Counted from the stretch's first letter, positions 34,935 through 49,984 are shown. The stretch: 64,000 bases of DNA from Homalodisca vitripennis (GCF_021130785.1 NC_060213.1:98572501-98636500); one strand, 5' to 3'. Numbers and translations are program-made. Notes: generated by a model not told the origin, from the letters alone.

Positions 34935-35148
34935 TATTCAAGGCCAGCCCTCGATAACTTTTTGTCCACTTAGTACAGGAAAATGTGGAAACCCCTCATT
35001 GTATTTAGACCTGAAAGGACCTTTGTGGTACTTCCGGAGTGACAGTATATTCAGGATGGTTAAGGTTTAAGTTAATCTTAATAGGACTCGGGCAAGATCT
35101 CATCAATGCCACTTTGGAAGAAAAGGGCTTAGCTTTGTTCCAGTCTCT
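34935..35148. repeat. Near-identical 214-bp repeat, copy B
   Basis: Second copy, 2,970 bp from copy A and in the same orientation. Here it is flanked by non-LINE sequence and followed by ttccagtcaaaactg. The minus strand is open through it from about 35211 (reading NKAKPFSSKVALMRSCPSPI) to 35005. It could be the source or a sibling insertion. Confidence 0.88.
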
Positions 35149-35439
35149 TCCAGTCAAAACTGAAAGGGGAAACCAAAATCGGTTATGATTATATATGAAA
35201 CCCTTTACCATTATGAGTCCTACCTGCTATAAAACTCATCAATCGATTAGCTCTATTTTACAACATTTTCTTGAGATTGCGATTTGAGATCTTGGATGTC
35301 CATTGAGATGCCAAGAATTAAGTGACTCAACGGTTTTTTGTACCTGGCATAGGTTTTACCAGTATGCATAAATAGGCTCGAATGATGGGAGGTTGGAGAT
35401 AAAAATCTTTAGCAATTTTAACATCTATATTTCATCTAT

Positions 35440-35665
35440 TGTTCCTAAATATATTTTGTCAACTGAAAAACATATTTTAAAATTTAACAATCATATTCGA
35501 TAATAAACAAACAATATCATGTTACAAAACACAGTTTCCACCTAGGTTTTTAGGGTTTCTCATAGAAACTCTAAATGTGTACATATGTACGCTTCTGATA
35601 TTACGTTACAGGAAAGCCATTGATCAAAGTTCTATACGAAGGCTCACTGTAATATAATCAAGCTT
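35440..35665 (-). pseudogene. Paralogous block beta, tract Y
   Basis: Matches 27710-27900 and 39125-39260: shared attcgat(g/a)ataaac, tttctcat(a), ctaaatgtgt(a), gttacaggaaag, atacgaagg and actgtaat. More diverged than the alpha-gamma pair, with single-base indels. Weak similarity to alpha may extend upstream to about 35280. Confidence 0.5.
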
Positions 35666-36179
35666 GTGTAATAAAAATGTGATCAAATAAAAACTATTAT
35701 TAATATAATAAACTATTTATATAATATCTAGATATAGGAAAATGATTTAATATAAAATAGGTTTTTGGACCCTATAATTCAATAGGCTACTGCAACAGTA
35801 TATTATGGTTTAATACATTTTAACAACATTTAAAAAAATGTATGGTTACTTATTTATCACTTCTGAGCATCCATTGGATTACCAAGTTATAAGTTACTTA
35901 TAGCCTTTTGCTGAACTCATTATACAGGAACATATAAATAAGATAAAAATGAACTATTCTGGGGATCTCTAGAATTAAATTATTCACACGAGGCAGTCTG
36001 TAGTCATTACTTAACTTAGGTGATACAGTGATAAAGTGAAAATTATCTTACACCAGACAGAATACATGCGTGTATAGTAGGAGTTGAATTGCCAAATTTA
36101 ACACCGCTTCTTGCCTAAATTACCGTGTCATGCGTTATAGACATCCACCTTTTCAAACGTATCCGTGATATCTCAGTTA

Positions 36180-39100
36180 TTTGAAGTTTTTTTTTCGAGT
36201 TAGATTAATTTGGTTATGTTTGTTATATTTCGCCTAGACTGGGCGTATAAAAGTAATGTTTATTTGAGTTGGAAACATTTTTTATTAGGATACTTTGAAA
36301 TAGGTCATGTTAAAAATATCTAAAAATTTACATTATCATAATAATATTATAAATGGGAAAGTGCTTTTGTTAATTTATTTTTCTTTCACGCACAAACGTG
36401 TCAAACAAAATGTACTGAAATTTCAAATGAACATTCTGAGGGTAGCTGGGATGAATATATTATTCATCCTATTATTATTTCAAGCATTCCTGTAGGCTAT
36501 TACCCACTGGTCTCTAAACAACGAAAAACATCATCTTGGGCTCTAAAGTTCTGCAGTATGCATTAAAAGAGCCTGGTAAATTTAATAAAAGTGTTATGTG
36601 TAAACATTTTATCACAACAGTTCTGCCATATATTTAATTAATTTAAATCAATATTATAAATTTGTTTTTATTCATAGAGGGAAAGCATATCAAAGGTAAC
36701 AACACTTTTTATTTCATCATCTTGGCAACAAAGCAAAACAAATAAATTATTCTGTATTTTAGTTAACGAACTAAATTGAGAATATGTACTTGCAATATAT
36801 TAAATTTGGGGTCCTTAGAAATTGTGGGGTTGTATATTTACAGTAACTGAAGGAATAAAAACGGACGGACTGGGTATTAGCTTGATTAAATAAACCATTC
36901 GCTCCGTGACTATAATTTATATAGAAAATTTTAGTAGCAAAGCAATACACGAGGCACTACATGCATTTTTATTGAAAGAAAATAGTCGAGAGGTTTTCCG
37001 ACTACACTAGACCGAGGAAATACTATGATATTGCAATCATAGATTGGGAAGCAAGAACATTTATTGTACTATACCATGCATCATCTATTATATGGATGAC
37101 AACTGTAAGATTGTAACGATTGAAATGTGTTATTACTATTGATATTAATTTTCAATTGCAATATCTATATCCATGCCGTTAAAAAACTGTGCTATTTTGA
37201 AACCAAACTCTTAACAAAATTATATGTAGGTCTATTTATATTATCTTTTGGGAAATAAATATCATAGGACCCTTGTAGTAAGTGCTTTCAGTAAGTAAGC
37301 TATGAATTTAAACTTTGGAGTCCCTCAATTTTGATTTAAAATTGTCAGAGATATTAAACAAACACCATGAGTGTTGCATTAAAATTGCGGGCGAAATCGT
37401 TTGTATGTACTTGTAATGAATAAATCTAAACATTGATTCATGTTATGATCATAAAGGTGATTTTGTTATCTTGTTGGTATCAATTTTTAAATCAATCACA
37501 TTGTAAGGAATAAGATAAATCTAGTACTAAATAAAACCGATATAACAAATTAATAATTATCTCATTGAGAAACGTTTCATAAGTTATATTGTTTACTCGG
37601 CAAATTAGTATTCATTGCAAAGAATATTATAGTTCATTTAACGCCAATGAATTGAACAAAGTATGACAACATATTGCAAACTACTATTGAGAAATAAAAC
37701 GATTCAAGACTTCGCTCAAAATCCGTGTTATTTTAAAGGATTTTTCTTTATCTTTATACAATGTAATTCTTTGAATAAAGTGAAGTGATTAAGGACGTTA
37801 ATTGTTCTGGGGTCTTGGAACATTTGTTTACAGTGTATTAAAGCTGCTCCTTTTCGTATGTATAGCTGCTCCTATTAAACGGTAATTCAGTTAGTGACTG
37901 AATACTTCAGGTATTGTATAATTAGATGATTATATTTAATCATAATTATTAATTTTAATAGTTATAATAAAAAATTTAACTTGCAGTTTTATTGATCCGT
38001 ATTTATTTACTTAGTAAACGTACCCCAAATGAATTCTCCGTGGAAGGATTTAAAAACTTAAATGAATTCACCTTATGTTTCGAAGTATCCTAATGATAGT
38101 ATTCACAGTATCCTAATAATACTATAAAAGCGAAAGTGACTTTAAAACTATTGTACTTAAATTTTATATTGTAATTCTTATGGTCACTGGTATAAATATA
38201 GGCCTATTCTTGTTTTGAATCCCCTCCAGACAACGCTCCACTGGTTTTTAAAGTCCAATCTTTGTCTCTGAATCTGCGAAATATTAATTGAAAGAGTTGC
38301 CAATGTAATATTACTCTAAAGTTGTCAAATTTAATCAAATGTTCTGTGTTAACTTCTTAATGACAGCAAAACCGTATGTATTAATTTGACCACTATTTTA
38401 ATTTTTTTTATATTTATATTAAGTGAGTACTATTTGGAGTAATCATTAGTTTTCACGCCTTTTTCAGATTTCACCGATTAGGTAAGTTCTCATTTACGTT
38501 AGAAAATGTGCTAAAACATAAACTGATCAGTCTGTAAGAACTATGCTAGCTAAAAATACGCTGGACTGTGCTTTTGAACTAATGCATAATTTCTAGCTTT
38601 TAATGTTGTAAAGTATTACAAGTATTTTTCTGTTTATAAAGAAACAAATAGTGTTATTGTTAATTTACTTTTAACTGTACATTTTTGCCAATAATTAGGT
38701 ATAAGATATAAAAGACAGTTACTATCTAACTTTTGCCATAAATTATAATTATAATACTTTTATAAAACCCATCTTAGTTGTCTGTTGACAGAAGAGTACA
38801 TCTGATCTGCGATATATTTTTTTATAGCCCATGGAACAAAAAATTTCTAATAACGGAGTAAATTTCAACGGTAAATTTATACTTATTTTACGGATTTTAT
38901 TGATTGTGTCAACAAGGCAAACTCAGCATTGGCGCCGAAAATATAATTCATTCGAACCAGAAGTTCTCATACACGTCCGAAGCCTACGATATTGCTTGCG
39001 ATGTCGCGAGTAACTGCTAGTTAGTAATAATTTGTAATTTAGCAGCCATGTTCCCCGAACATTTGAGAACAAAATCTGAATGCGGAGGCGGCACTATAGC

Positions 39101-39496
39101 GCTATTTTCTTTTGCTTTTCAATAATACTCAGTGCCGCCTACGCTTTTAACGTTTTCTCACAAATATTCTATGAGAGTTAATATGTATGCTTCCTTTATT
39201 TTGTTACAGGAAAGACATTAAGGGATGTTCCATACGAAGGCCCAATGTAATCTAATCCGGTCGATGTAGAAAGGAATGTACGTGACCGGAAAGAGTTGCT
39301 CAAGGCGAAATTTTACTTAGTTGATATGCTATAGTGAACTGTCTGTAAGGTACCAATTGTATTCATTCCTAAAACATGCTAATACAGATTCTCATACTTA
39401 TGTTATAGGTAACATTTATTAGAAACGTTATAGTTGTCACGAAAGTAAACTTAAGACTTATCATAAACTATTACAAATATTATACAATTACTACAA
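36180..39496 (-). pseudogene. Paralogous block gamma, tracts X and Y
   Basis: X pieces at 36190-36300 and 37450-37680 match block alpha X. Y at 39125-39440 matches alpha 27749-28080 closely, including a 90-bp stretch around ggaatgtacgtgaccggaaa. On the minus strand Y is open for about 38 codons with SFRSRTFLST and PSYGT conserved in alpha and gamma. The intervening 37.7-39.1 kb is AT-rich and not matched elsewhere; a 62-codon ORF (36307-36495) is unsupported. Confidence 0.5.
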
Positions 39497-40290
39497 GTTG
39501 CCCGCGGCTTCGCACGCAATTTCACGTTGAAAAACAGTACACTATATTCACGTATTCTTTGTCTATCACATTCTAAACATAGCTGAGATAATTGATAGTC
39601 GTTCCTTCGTGAGCCTCTTGGGCGCATTATGAAGGTATGTACCATATTTCCTGCCATGGTTTCACAACAAGCATTGGCTCATAACGACATATTTAATAAT
39701 TGTTACACATTAAAAGGGATTTGTAAAGTACCAGAAGATGCTTCCATAATTCAATTGGAAACTTTAGAACAAGCATATCAATTAGTCACTAAGTCAAAAT
39801 TACCTTTTGGATGAAATAAGAAATGATCTGTTAAAATAGTCGAAATTAATCTAGCAAATCTAAAACAATGTATTGTCTATATTTAAATTAATTAATGTTA
39901 TTTAGTTTTTATGAATGTGCAACTACAAAACAACAAAAATTGTTAATATTTAAGCTGTTAATTTAAAGTTTAATTTTAATATAAAGCCCTTTTTCGTATA
40001 ATATACCAAGGAGTTTATAAATTACACTATAAATCAGAATAGAACATTTCAGCTGATTCTAAAATTTTACATGTTTACTTTTAATTCTTAGCTTTTATAC
40101 ACTTTTTGTATCCTTTTTGAAAACGACAATATAGACGAAATATTAAAGGATTTATGATAAGTCTATTTCTCTGATTGTTTATGTATATAAAGATAAAGAT
40201 TTATTCAGTTTAAAAAACTACAACAAAAGTAATTTATTGAAGTAAAATTGGTGTTTTTTGTCCTTTAATTAAATAGAAAAACAAAAAACA
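39497..40290. mobile_element. Insertion of about 0.8 kb within block gamma, unclassified
   Basis: Alpha runs from Y to Z in about 210 bp, but gamma has about 950 bp; the extra part starts at aagttgcccgcggcttcgca and ends near 40290. The ccgcggcttcgcacg motif is typical of abundant insect dispersed repeats. A minus ORF through the left part (39451-39657) includes RPRGSRRNDYQLSQLCLECD, which looks repeat-derived. A plus ORF (39629-39814) is unrecognised. The class is undetermined. Confidence 0.55.
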
Positions 40291-41450
40291 ATGTGTTATT
40301 ATGTAATACATTGTCAGTTACAAGGGGTTTGGTTTAAAAGTCGAAAGTTTTAATACCCGCCTCAGGCTATAATGTGCAAACATGATATATAAAGAAAGTA
40401 ACACTAGAGATAAAAACAAAGCAGGAAAAATGTGATATAGAGTGATATAGAAACTGTCTAATACAAAGAGCGACATCAAACTGTTACTCCTTCTATTAAG
40501 GAAATATTTGGACATTAAAACTTCTTACTTGCCTAAGCTCATTAAATTGATTCAATGATTAGTCCCTTATTGATCAGGGACTAATCAATGCGCACAAAGA
40601 TTCTGAAAAGCCCTTAAGCTAATATTAATATTTGGTGAATACTTTGTGAGCGGAAGGATAACTAATTTTAAATTCGGTTAAATTATTAAAAATAATATAA
40701 ATAAATAATACATATAATATACGAGTAAGGGAACAATTATTTTTCGTTAATTAATTAAAACAGAACAGAATCTACCAATTACAATCTGTGGCATCTGGGC
40801 GCCTGATGAAGGTTAATCTTGTAAAAGACGAAAGAGATCCGACAAAGATCCTTCCCTGATTTAAAAGTAGAAGGGGATTTTCTACTTGAAGAATTAATGT
40901 TTTTTTTTTTATTTCTGTTATCCTTCCCCATCCAATTTGGATTACTTGCGGTTCAATAAATTAATCTTACAAAAGGTCCCCCATTTTCTGCTTATGTTAT
41001 TGTAAATCTATTAAGAATGGTTATTTTTATTTTCAAAAATTAATTCAACATATTGTAATATTTTTTATAAATCAAACATATGCTTTCAACAGAGATGCAT
41101 CCTTTGAAATTCCACTATTCCCCATTACAAGCCTAATTTTTTATATTTCACTATGTATGTGAATGGAAAGAAGGTTTTATTGGAAGAGTTTATACACTTT
41201 AAAACGTCTCCACAGTGTTCTTATATACTCCGATATGCACTTAATTCTTCAGTAATTTATTTTTAATAGTTACGGCTTGACGAGGATTACAGCCATGAAT
41301 GTAGCTAATGGATGACGTAGAGTCTCTGACTGCGGGGTTACTTAACGTGTTGGGCTGTTACTAATAACAATACTAAAATTGAATAGAAATATATTAAACA
41401 AAACAATGTTCTGATTACTTATTACGCAAATTATATTGTGAACGCATAAT
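40290..41450 (-). pseudogene. Paralogous block gamma, tracts Z, W, V
   Basis: Z (40318-40560) encodes on the minus strand a 65-codon hydrophobic peptide with SKYFLNRRSNSLMSLFVLDS, aligning codon for codon with alpha and delta copies. W (40785-40950) reads KIPFYF-stop then SDLFRLLQD-stop. V (41150-41350) shares ttacag(c/a)(c/a)at(g/t)aat and aacgtgt with alpha. Stops in W and V show decay. A 15-bp-arm inverted duplication (40553-40590) sits beside Z. Confidence 0.5.
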
Positions 41451-42893
<1,443 letters not shown>

Positions 42894-42896
<3 letters not shown>

Positions 42897-45800
42897 CATT
42901 ATAGTTATATAGTATATAGTTATACACATTATCTTAATATAAAAAAGTTAATAATAATATTATGTGAAGTATGTTTTAAACTTAATCCTGTACAGGACAT
43001 ACATTATATATTATACATCACAATATTTCACAAAGGTATTACAATGTGATTATAATTTTAATGAAACTCAGACGAATAGAATAAATATTTACACCTAAGG
43101 ATATGATGACTTAGCCTCCTTTTTTTCATACTATTCGCAAGAAGATAGCCCTCGTTTTTAACGAGGGGAAGACGACTAGAGCCACAACTATGCACCATAT
43201 CTAGGGACGTTACTGACACGAGCGGTGCCATAGATTCAGAAAAGAAACGTTTGCTTAGCTGTGAGACCCTATTGGGAAAGTAGTTTAAATCAAGTAGGAA
43301 ATAGGATAGGGAATCATTTCAATATTAAAACTGTAAAGTTTAAGTTAGTACATTTTAAAGTTGGGAAAGGTTCAGCTCGGAATACCTAATACCGGTACAT
43401 TGATTGTAGTCCCATAAGGCAAAGAATCTGTGTATATTTCTAAAAATTCTCATATTATAAATGGTAAGTTATTAGATTTTGTGATAAGATTAAAAATAAA
43501 GTACTGGAACCTACATTAACAATTGCCATTTTTATGCATTATATTTTTTTAAACTTATTATTTCTGAATAAATAAACAGTTAATTTTATTTTTTATTTTC
43601 TTAAAAGTGTTCTTAATTGTAGTAACCAAACTGGATATGTAAATTCACTACTAAGGCCCCAGTGAAAAATTAAAAATGCAAACTCAAAAGTAAAAATCAC
43701 TAATTGCAAGTCAAGCTAAATCTTGCTGAAATAGACTAGAAATCCGTTTGTTCCTAAAACAAGTTTTCTATGATAGGTTTTTAGCCATATCTCCTTGGCC
43801 TTTCCTAGTATTTTCTACACTATATAACTGCTGAGATATAGAAGAGAAATCTAAACTACCTGCCTGACATCTACTCTATTCTAGAGATATGCAAATGGCA
43901 CTCAAGGTACGCAATTATCACTGTTAAAAATCACATTATATAAAAATGTGGTACTACAGTAAACATTCATGATGGAACTATCATCACTCAATAGATCATC
44001 ATGATACTTTTAGAGACCCGGCGTCTCAGAGAAAACTTACTCTACAGAGAAAAGTCTCCAAACAAATATCATGATACAGTTCCTTAGTCGGTGAAGGGCA
44101 AATAAAAATCCATAAAATATCCTCGATGAAAAGTGAATGGAAGTAAATGGATTTATTTTGGTTATTTACCAACAATAAAATATTTTTAACAACTTTTTTC
44201 TTCTCAAATACGATTTCGAGTGTATCACCCAAGTTGTGTTTATATGCAGATTTTGTAACAAACTTACCGTACCAATTGCTCTTAGGGATTTAAAACTCGC
44301 GGAAGAAACGAGTCTTGAAACCAGTCTTGAAACATAGTTTAGAATATTTATTGTGAAAAATGTTCTTATAAGTTAGTAGTTCCTGGATTTTTTTAGTTTT
44401 TGGACATTTTAAATAACGCAACATAAATTTAATGATTGGTCTGTAACATTTTTGCAAACAGCTAAATTCTTAAAATTCATCATGAAACTACTTTACATAA
44501 TTCTGTTTTCATAAATGCTTACCCCGAGTACCTCTTACAATGTAAAAGAGCCTTAAATTTTAATCTTGTGGAATCACAAATGTCAACTGTAATTTTAGCA
44601 TTGGAAAACATCAAATTGGTCAATTTTAAAATAAAGATTCTACCAGTTGCCAAAGTTACCTCGTAGTGAATGCAATTGTTATTCACTCTACTCTCTGATC
44701 AAAATGCAATGTTGGCTTCCGAGAGCGTAATAAATTAATCAAACCCTTCTACCCCTCATTCCCTCAGCGATAATCCATTTTCTGTTACTCTTTAACCGTT
44801 CCTTGTTAACGTGGCTTGTTAAACATTTGTTTAAAGTGGCAGCCTTCGTCTCTAATAACTTGACCATTGAACATAAGTTTAGTAAACATCAATATATGCG
44901 TAAAGAAATTTTTGTTCTTTACGTAAAAATACTCTTATGGGGAACAAAAACACAGTTCATTGTTGACGAAACATGATTTTATAGAAATATCTAGCTGGCA
45001 ACCAACGAATTATGCACGTAATCTTCAGAAGAGATATACTTATGCTACTTAATAATACCAGTTATGATGTAATGTGATGGGCTTCTATGAAAGTTTTCAA
45101 ATGTAAATAGGCAAACATCGAGTAGAAATTATTTAATTGCTTGTAGTTAAGAGAATCAGAGTATAACCTGAGCCTTATTTAATCTTTGCACGTTTGGAGC
45201 ATGTTGGTTAAAATTATATATAATGAATTGGCACACCAACTTATATTCAAATCAAAACAGCAATATGGACCTAACATTCGCTAAATTATTGTTTTCCACT
45301 GAATCCTTAGATTTTGATATACAAATTTACCTAAAATCAAAATTATTTCATATAATATAATGTTATTATTTTTAAGTTAACAACTAATCAAAACATGTTT
45401 ACATGTCAAAATTGTATTTACATTTAGAAAGTTGATGATCAGGCGTTTCTTCATTTGTTTGTTTATTTTATTTTATTCTGTGTATGTTTTACAAGTGTAC
45501 TTGACAAAGTTGTAATACAACGAAATATTGTACATTAAAACAATTGTAGTTTTCTTTTGAAACTGCTCTAAGAGATATGGTATATGTATATGTATATACA
45601 TATGATATACATATATCAGAAATTGTTTATATTAAGGTTGGTTATAAAAGGATGTTGAAATAGGATTTAAAATACATTAGATTTTTTTATTTGTCACTGG
45701 ATGTAAAATTTTGATATTTAAATTTTTTTATTTAATATCTCCAGTACACTACTGATCAAGTACTGTCTACTTTATGTTTTATGAAAACTTTAACGTCAAA

Positions 45801-47320
45801 TCATATTTTATGTAAAAAATAACGCAGCTATACATTATAACGCAGCTAAAACTAATTATACATTTTTAGGGGAACTTCTCCTACCAATTTCAAGAACAAT
45901 TAACTTAAACAGTGCTTAGACAATGCAAATTGTTTCTCAGCTCAAGCACGTCTTTCATATTTGCTTTCATCAATATCGGGCGAAATTCACAAAATGTTTA
46001 CAGATTTTGAGTCATTAATTGGGAATTCCTGAGAACATGGATGCACAAAGAGATTGAAAATTCCAACGAATCTTCATTTAAAATATTTTATATTGGGTAC
46101 CGAAGACTGCTTTTGTTATAAATAATATCTCACTGCTATTTTTTAATTGAATAGGGTTACTTTTGATAAAGAAACATATTGGAGGTCGGCCTTAAATAAT
46201 GGTTTTCAATCAAATACACAATGCAACAGATGAGATAACTTGATGATGAAAAATACTAAAAATATCCCTTCCAGCTCAGTCAAAAGACAGTCAGATTTTA
46301 AATGTAGCCCACATCTTTTAATGTCAAACTTACGATGCATTATTAGTTTAATTTGCTATACACTTAAGAGAAAATAACTCTAAAAGTTGGCATTTGAATA
46401 TAATCATAACATGTACACACATTTAGATACTCTATTACTTTGAAATCCTTAGAAGAAAAACAGTTTATAGTATATCCATTTCTTTGTAAAAACATTGACC
46501 TGATTTAGTTAAATTACTACAAAATATATTTTTTAAACATATTCAATTATAACTATTGAAAATTGTATAATAATTAAATTACTTTAAATGGTCGCTATAT
46601 TAAAACCATAAGACGTATATGAAAAATGTAGTGTTTTAAAAATTGTTTATAGGTACTTAATATATCCAACAAAATTATTATTTCAGATCTATGTTGGGAA
46701 TTAGTTGAGTTAAAATGTTTGCTCAAACGAAAAGCGGCTCACATAAAATTTTTTAATCGTTAGGCATAGCTAATGAATCATCATCATTTTATCCCTGTAT
46801 CAAGTTTTGTCTGAATCTATTACGAACTACAAATATTATCGTGCTTAAAATTATTCCTAGATGTTGAATACTTCTTAAAGCTTTGGATGAAAAATCGTAC
46901 AAAATAGAACAAATAAGAGCATTATTGTAAATACCATGATAATTCTAAAATATAATTTTGTTTTGAGATATAATTCACATAACGGATATATAACCAAAAA
47001 AATGCTTAAACTTTTAATGAACAGAACCTTCAGAGATATCTATAACCCAAAAAAATGACAAAAAGGTTTTCTCGTAATAAAATTAAAGGAATCAGTGTAT
47101 ATTGATTTATTTCGGGATAACTACTAGGTAAAATTTAAACACATAGATCATTTCACTTTTGAGATGTCCTCATTATTGTGTTCTGAACTGTATGCTCTTT
47201 TCACGAGCCAATATTTTTTATCAAATGCTGTGAAATATTTTATCAAAAGATTTGTATAATTGCTCAAGACCCGTAACAAAAGTCAGTGAAGCGATGCTTC
47301 TGTTTACTTTGTCAAGTTTC
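42894..47320. other. AT-rich spacer
   Basis: No gene is seen. A perfect hairpin (8-bp arms ccctcgtt/aacgaggg, 3-nt loop) lies at 43149-43167. A TA-rich palindromic patch lies at about 45583-45618. Confidence 0.4.
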
Positions 47321-47324
47321 CAGT

Positions 47325-47525
47325 GACGTACTGTTGATGTTGCAGTGGTCAGGCGAGCTGAAAACAATCACAAATTCACACTCAAAGCCAAGCAAAGACC
47401 ACTAAATTGGCCTCTCTTTACACAGTTAAATTTTCCGGTGACCTACTCTCTGTAACTTTTAACAGGAGTAAGCCTACCTGAATACAGGCACAAGTTCACA
47501 CAAAGTTACATCCAGAAAGAACTAA
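47325..47525. repeat. Diverged tandem duplication, about 110-bp unit
   Basis: The tract at about 47325-47405 (tttccagtgacgtact, gcgagctgaa, cacaaattcacac, ccactaaat) recurs at about 47437-47525 (tttccggtgacctact, acctgaatac, cacaagttcacac, gaactaaat) with many substitutions. Confidence 0.6.
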
Positions 47526-48649
47526 ATCCAGTAGTTTGAATTGCTGTATAAAAATATTTTGAAATGCCATTTTAAATAACAAAAAATTAAAGGAACATTA
47601 TTCAGGTATTCACAAAAGCTAAGATATGGAATATTTTCATCCATAAGACATGATTATTTCACTTTCATTCAATCATATAAAACCTAAAAGATATAATTCA
47701 TTTAAAACTTTAAAATTACTGTATATAAACTGTTAAGTTTTTTTTTTTACTTTTTTGAGATATTTGCATACCACAATGCGTCGAAGATGGGGTTGCTATA
47801 CTCCGTACAAATCATCAGTTCTGCATTTACAACTATTTCAAAGTTGTATTGTGCATGTCAAAATTTTATTACTCTTTTTCAGCCGACAAGTTTCACAAAC
47901 TGCACAAACTTAATTTTAAAGGTGGTTAATAAGCCTATTTCACAGCTCATTTCTGGCACAAAGCCACATTTTTATATCACGTTGTAACTGCTATTTTCTA
48001 ATTTAAAGTATTCCTGCTCGTATTAAAAGAGTTACGAACCAAGGATACAAAAATGTCACCCTATCCCTAAACCAAAAACTCTAAATAGTACCTTAAAGGA
48101 TTGTATTGAAAACGGTAATATTAACAACTACACAGTTTAACCTTTAGCACAGATCTTTGACGAATCTTAGGATTCACTCAAACAGTTAAGAGTAAAAGGT
48201 GAAATAGAATGTCGTATTTAATTTATAACGAGAAAATTACAATTATCGTCACGACTTTTAAAACATACAGACAATTGTGGATAGGTATTTTGGCACTTTA
48301 TACTGTAGCTTTACTTTAATATCAATGTATTTAGGGTGATATAGGTCTATATTTTCTCGAGCAGAACATAGCGCAAGCGAAACATGCATGATACAAGAAT
48401 CCCGAACCCATAAACTGACAAGAAATGTTAAATGTACCAGTTTTAATATACGGCCTTATTATTTTTCTATTTGGAATAAATACGAAGAAGTAAACTGATA
48501 CAAAGGCGTATATAAACACACTATAAACGTAACGAAAGATGAACTGCATATACAGACAGATGGATTACCCTTTTTACTTTATGACCTTAAGATCTAAAGA
48601 AATCTCTTCCTTTGGAAAAGTGAAGTTCTTAGCAATTTTCAAGTATATA

Positions 48650-48727
48650 TTTATATACTTATATATAGAGAGAGAGAGAGGAGAGGAGAGAAAGTTATAA
48701 TTTATATATGTGTATATATTATATAAG

Positions 48728-48767
<40 letters not shown>

Positions 48768-48800
48768 GAAATATATATATTATAAATATATATATCGCAG
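48650..48800. repeat. Compound (GA)n/(TA)n microsatellite
   Basis: A GA-rich run at 48667-48691 (agagagagagaggagagg) is followed by long imperfect TA runs to about 48798. Confidence 0.9.
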
Positions 48801-48921
48801 TTTGTGCAAACTCACATGTGCATTAAACGTAAGCTCACAGATCCAAATAAATTCAAAGAGCCAATGTTTTATTTAAATATATGTCAAAATGCAAGGGGTA
48901 TAATACGTGACGGGCATTTTA

Positions 48922-48968
48922 TTTTTGGCAGTGGATGGAAATAAATATTCAGGACCAAACATTCAACT
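48922..48968. repeat. 47-bp direct repeat, first copy
   Basis: ttttggcagtggatggaaat through ccaaacattcaact recurs at 49463-49509 with one small difference (caggacc against cagaccc), 541 bp apart. Confidence 0.9.
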
Positions 48969-49462
48969 TTTACAGTTTTATTTCTCGCCATAATTGCAAA
49001 TAAAACTCCATTCCACTGTGTTTCTCTTTGCCAGATCAACTCTATGCAAACCTTTTATGTTTCACACTGCATAGAGCCTGTCAGCTGTTTAATTCCTGCT
49101 CCGATTTATGTTTGCTGCTAGAGAAATATAGAACGTATCTAGAGAAGCATATTCCTTATTAATGTATTACTCCTTTACTGAAAGAATTATTAGCCTAACT
49201 GTGCTGAAAGAATATATGAAGATATGGAGTGTTTAATTCAGAATATTAGAGTTATGCATTAATGACAACAATCTTCTAGTCCATCACGCGATATTTTGCA
49301 GTTGTTTGCTCTAAGTTGTATACTACTAAATCGGGAGTTGCTTTTGTCTCTCCTCAATGGCTGCTTATGACTCACCAATTCTTGGTATCGTTGATAATGA
49401 GAACTTTAGGGTTTGGAAGGTTTTTTTGGTTTTGTAGTTATTAGAAATAATATAGTGATTTT

Positions 49463-49509
49463 ATTTTGGCAGTGGATGGAAATAAATATTCAGACCCAAA
49501 CATTCAACT
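49463..49509. repeat. 47-bp direct repeat, second copy
   Basis: Second copy of 48922-48968. Immediately after it, at 49520, begins a different duplicated segment. Confidence 0.9.
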
Positions 49510-49519
49510 ATTCTCAGTC

Positions 49520-49579
49520 CACATTAAATAGCAGTGTTTTTTAATTGCCACAAGGTAATTAGCCGATACTGAAATAAAT
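49520..49579. repeat. 60-bp direct repeat, first copy
   Basis: The segment ending gccgatactgaaataaat is repeated at 51401-51461, about 1.9 kb away, almost identically (tagcagtg against ttagaagtg). Confidence 0.9.
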
Positions 49580-49984
49580 GACATGACATTTTGTGCTCTT
49601 TTCTTAATTTGTTGAAAAATAAAAATAGATTTTCTAAGGAAACACAAATGTGAACAGATATCCATAAAACCAAGCATTTTCATACACATCTATTAAATTT
49701 ATTTTTTCTTAAGATGCCCTGAACTGTAGAGTGTTTCAACATCTTGAACAGAGATAACAAGTCTTAGAGTCGATTCAAACGGTCCAATATTGATTAGACT
49801 AATTGAATTGTTTAATTGTATAAGAATTGGCAAATGAAAATTATTGAGATACATAATATTTAAGTATGATTCAAACTACGAGGGACGTCCCTTACTATAA
49901 ATTGATATATTAATATTCTGTACGATTTTGTCGGGAATTAAAACGTATATAGAAGTTGAGCTAAAAACCAATTAAAAAACACAA

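Noticed and set aside
35005..35211. Minus ORF over repeat copy B as a gene
   Set aside because: It is open for only 68 codons and mostly coincides with the 214-bp repeat; no family recognised.
43149..43167. Rho-independent terminator
   Set aside because: A perfect small hairpin but in eukaryotic DNA with no transcript context; left as a structural note.
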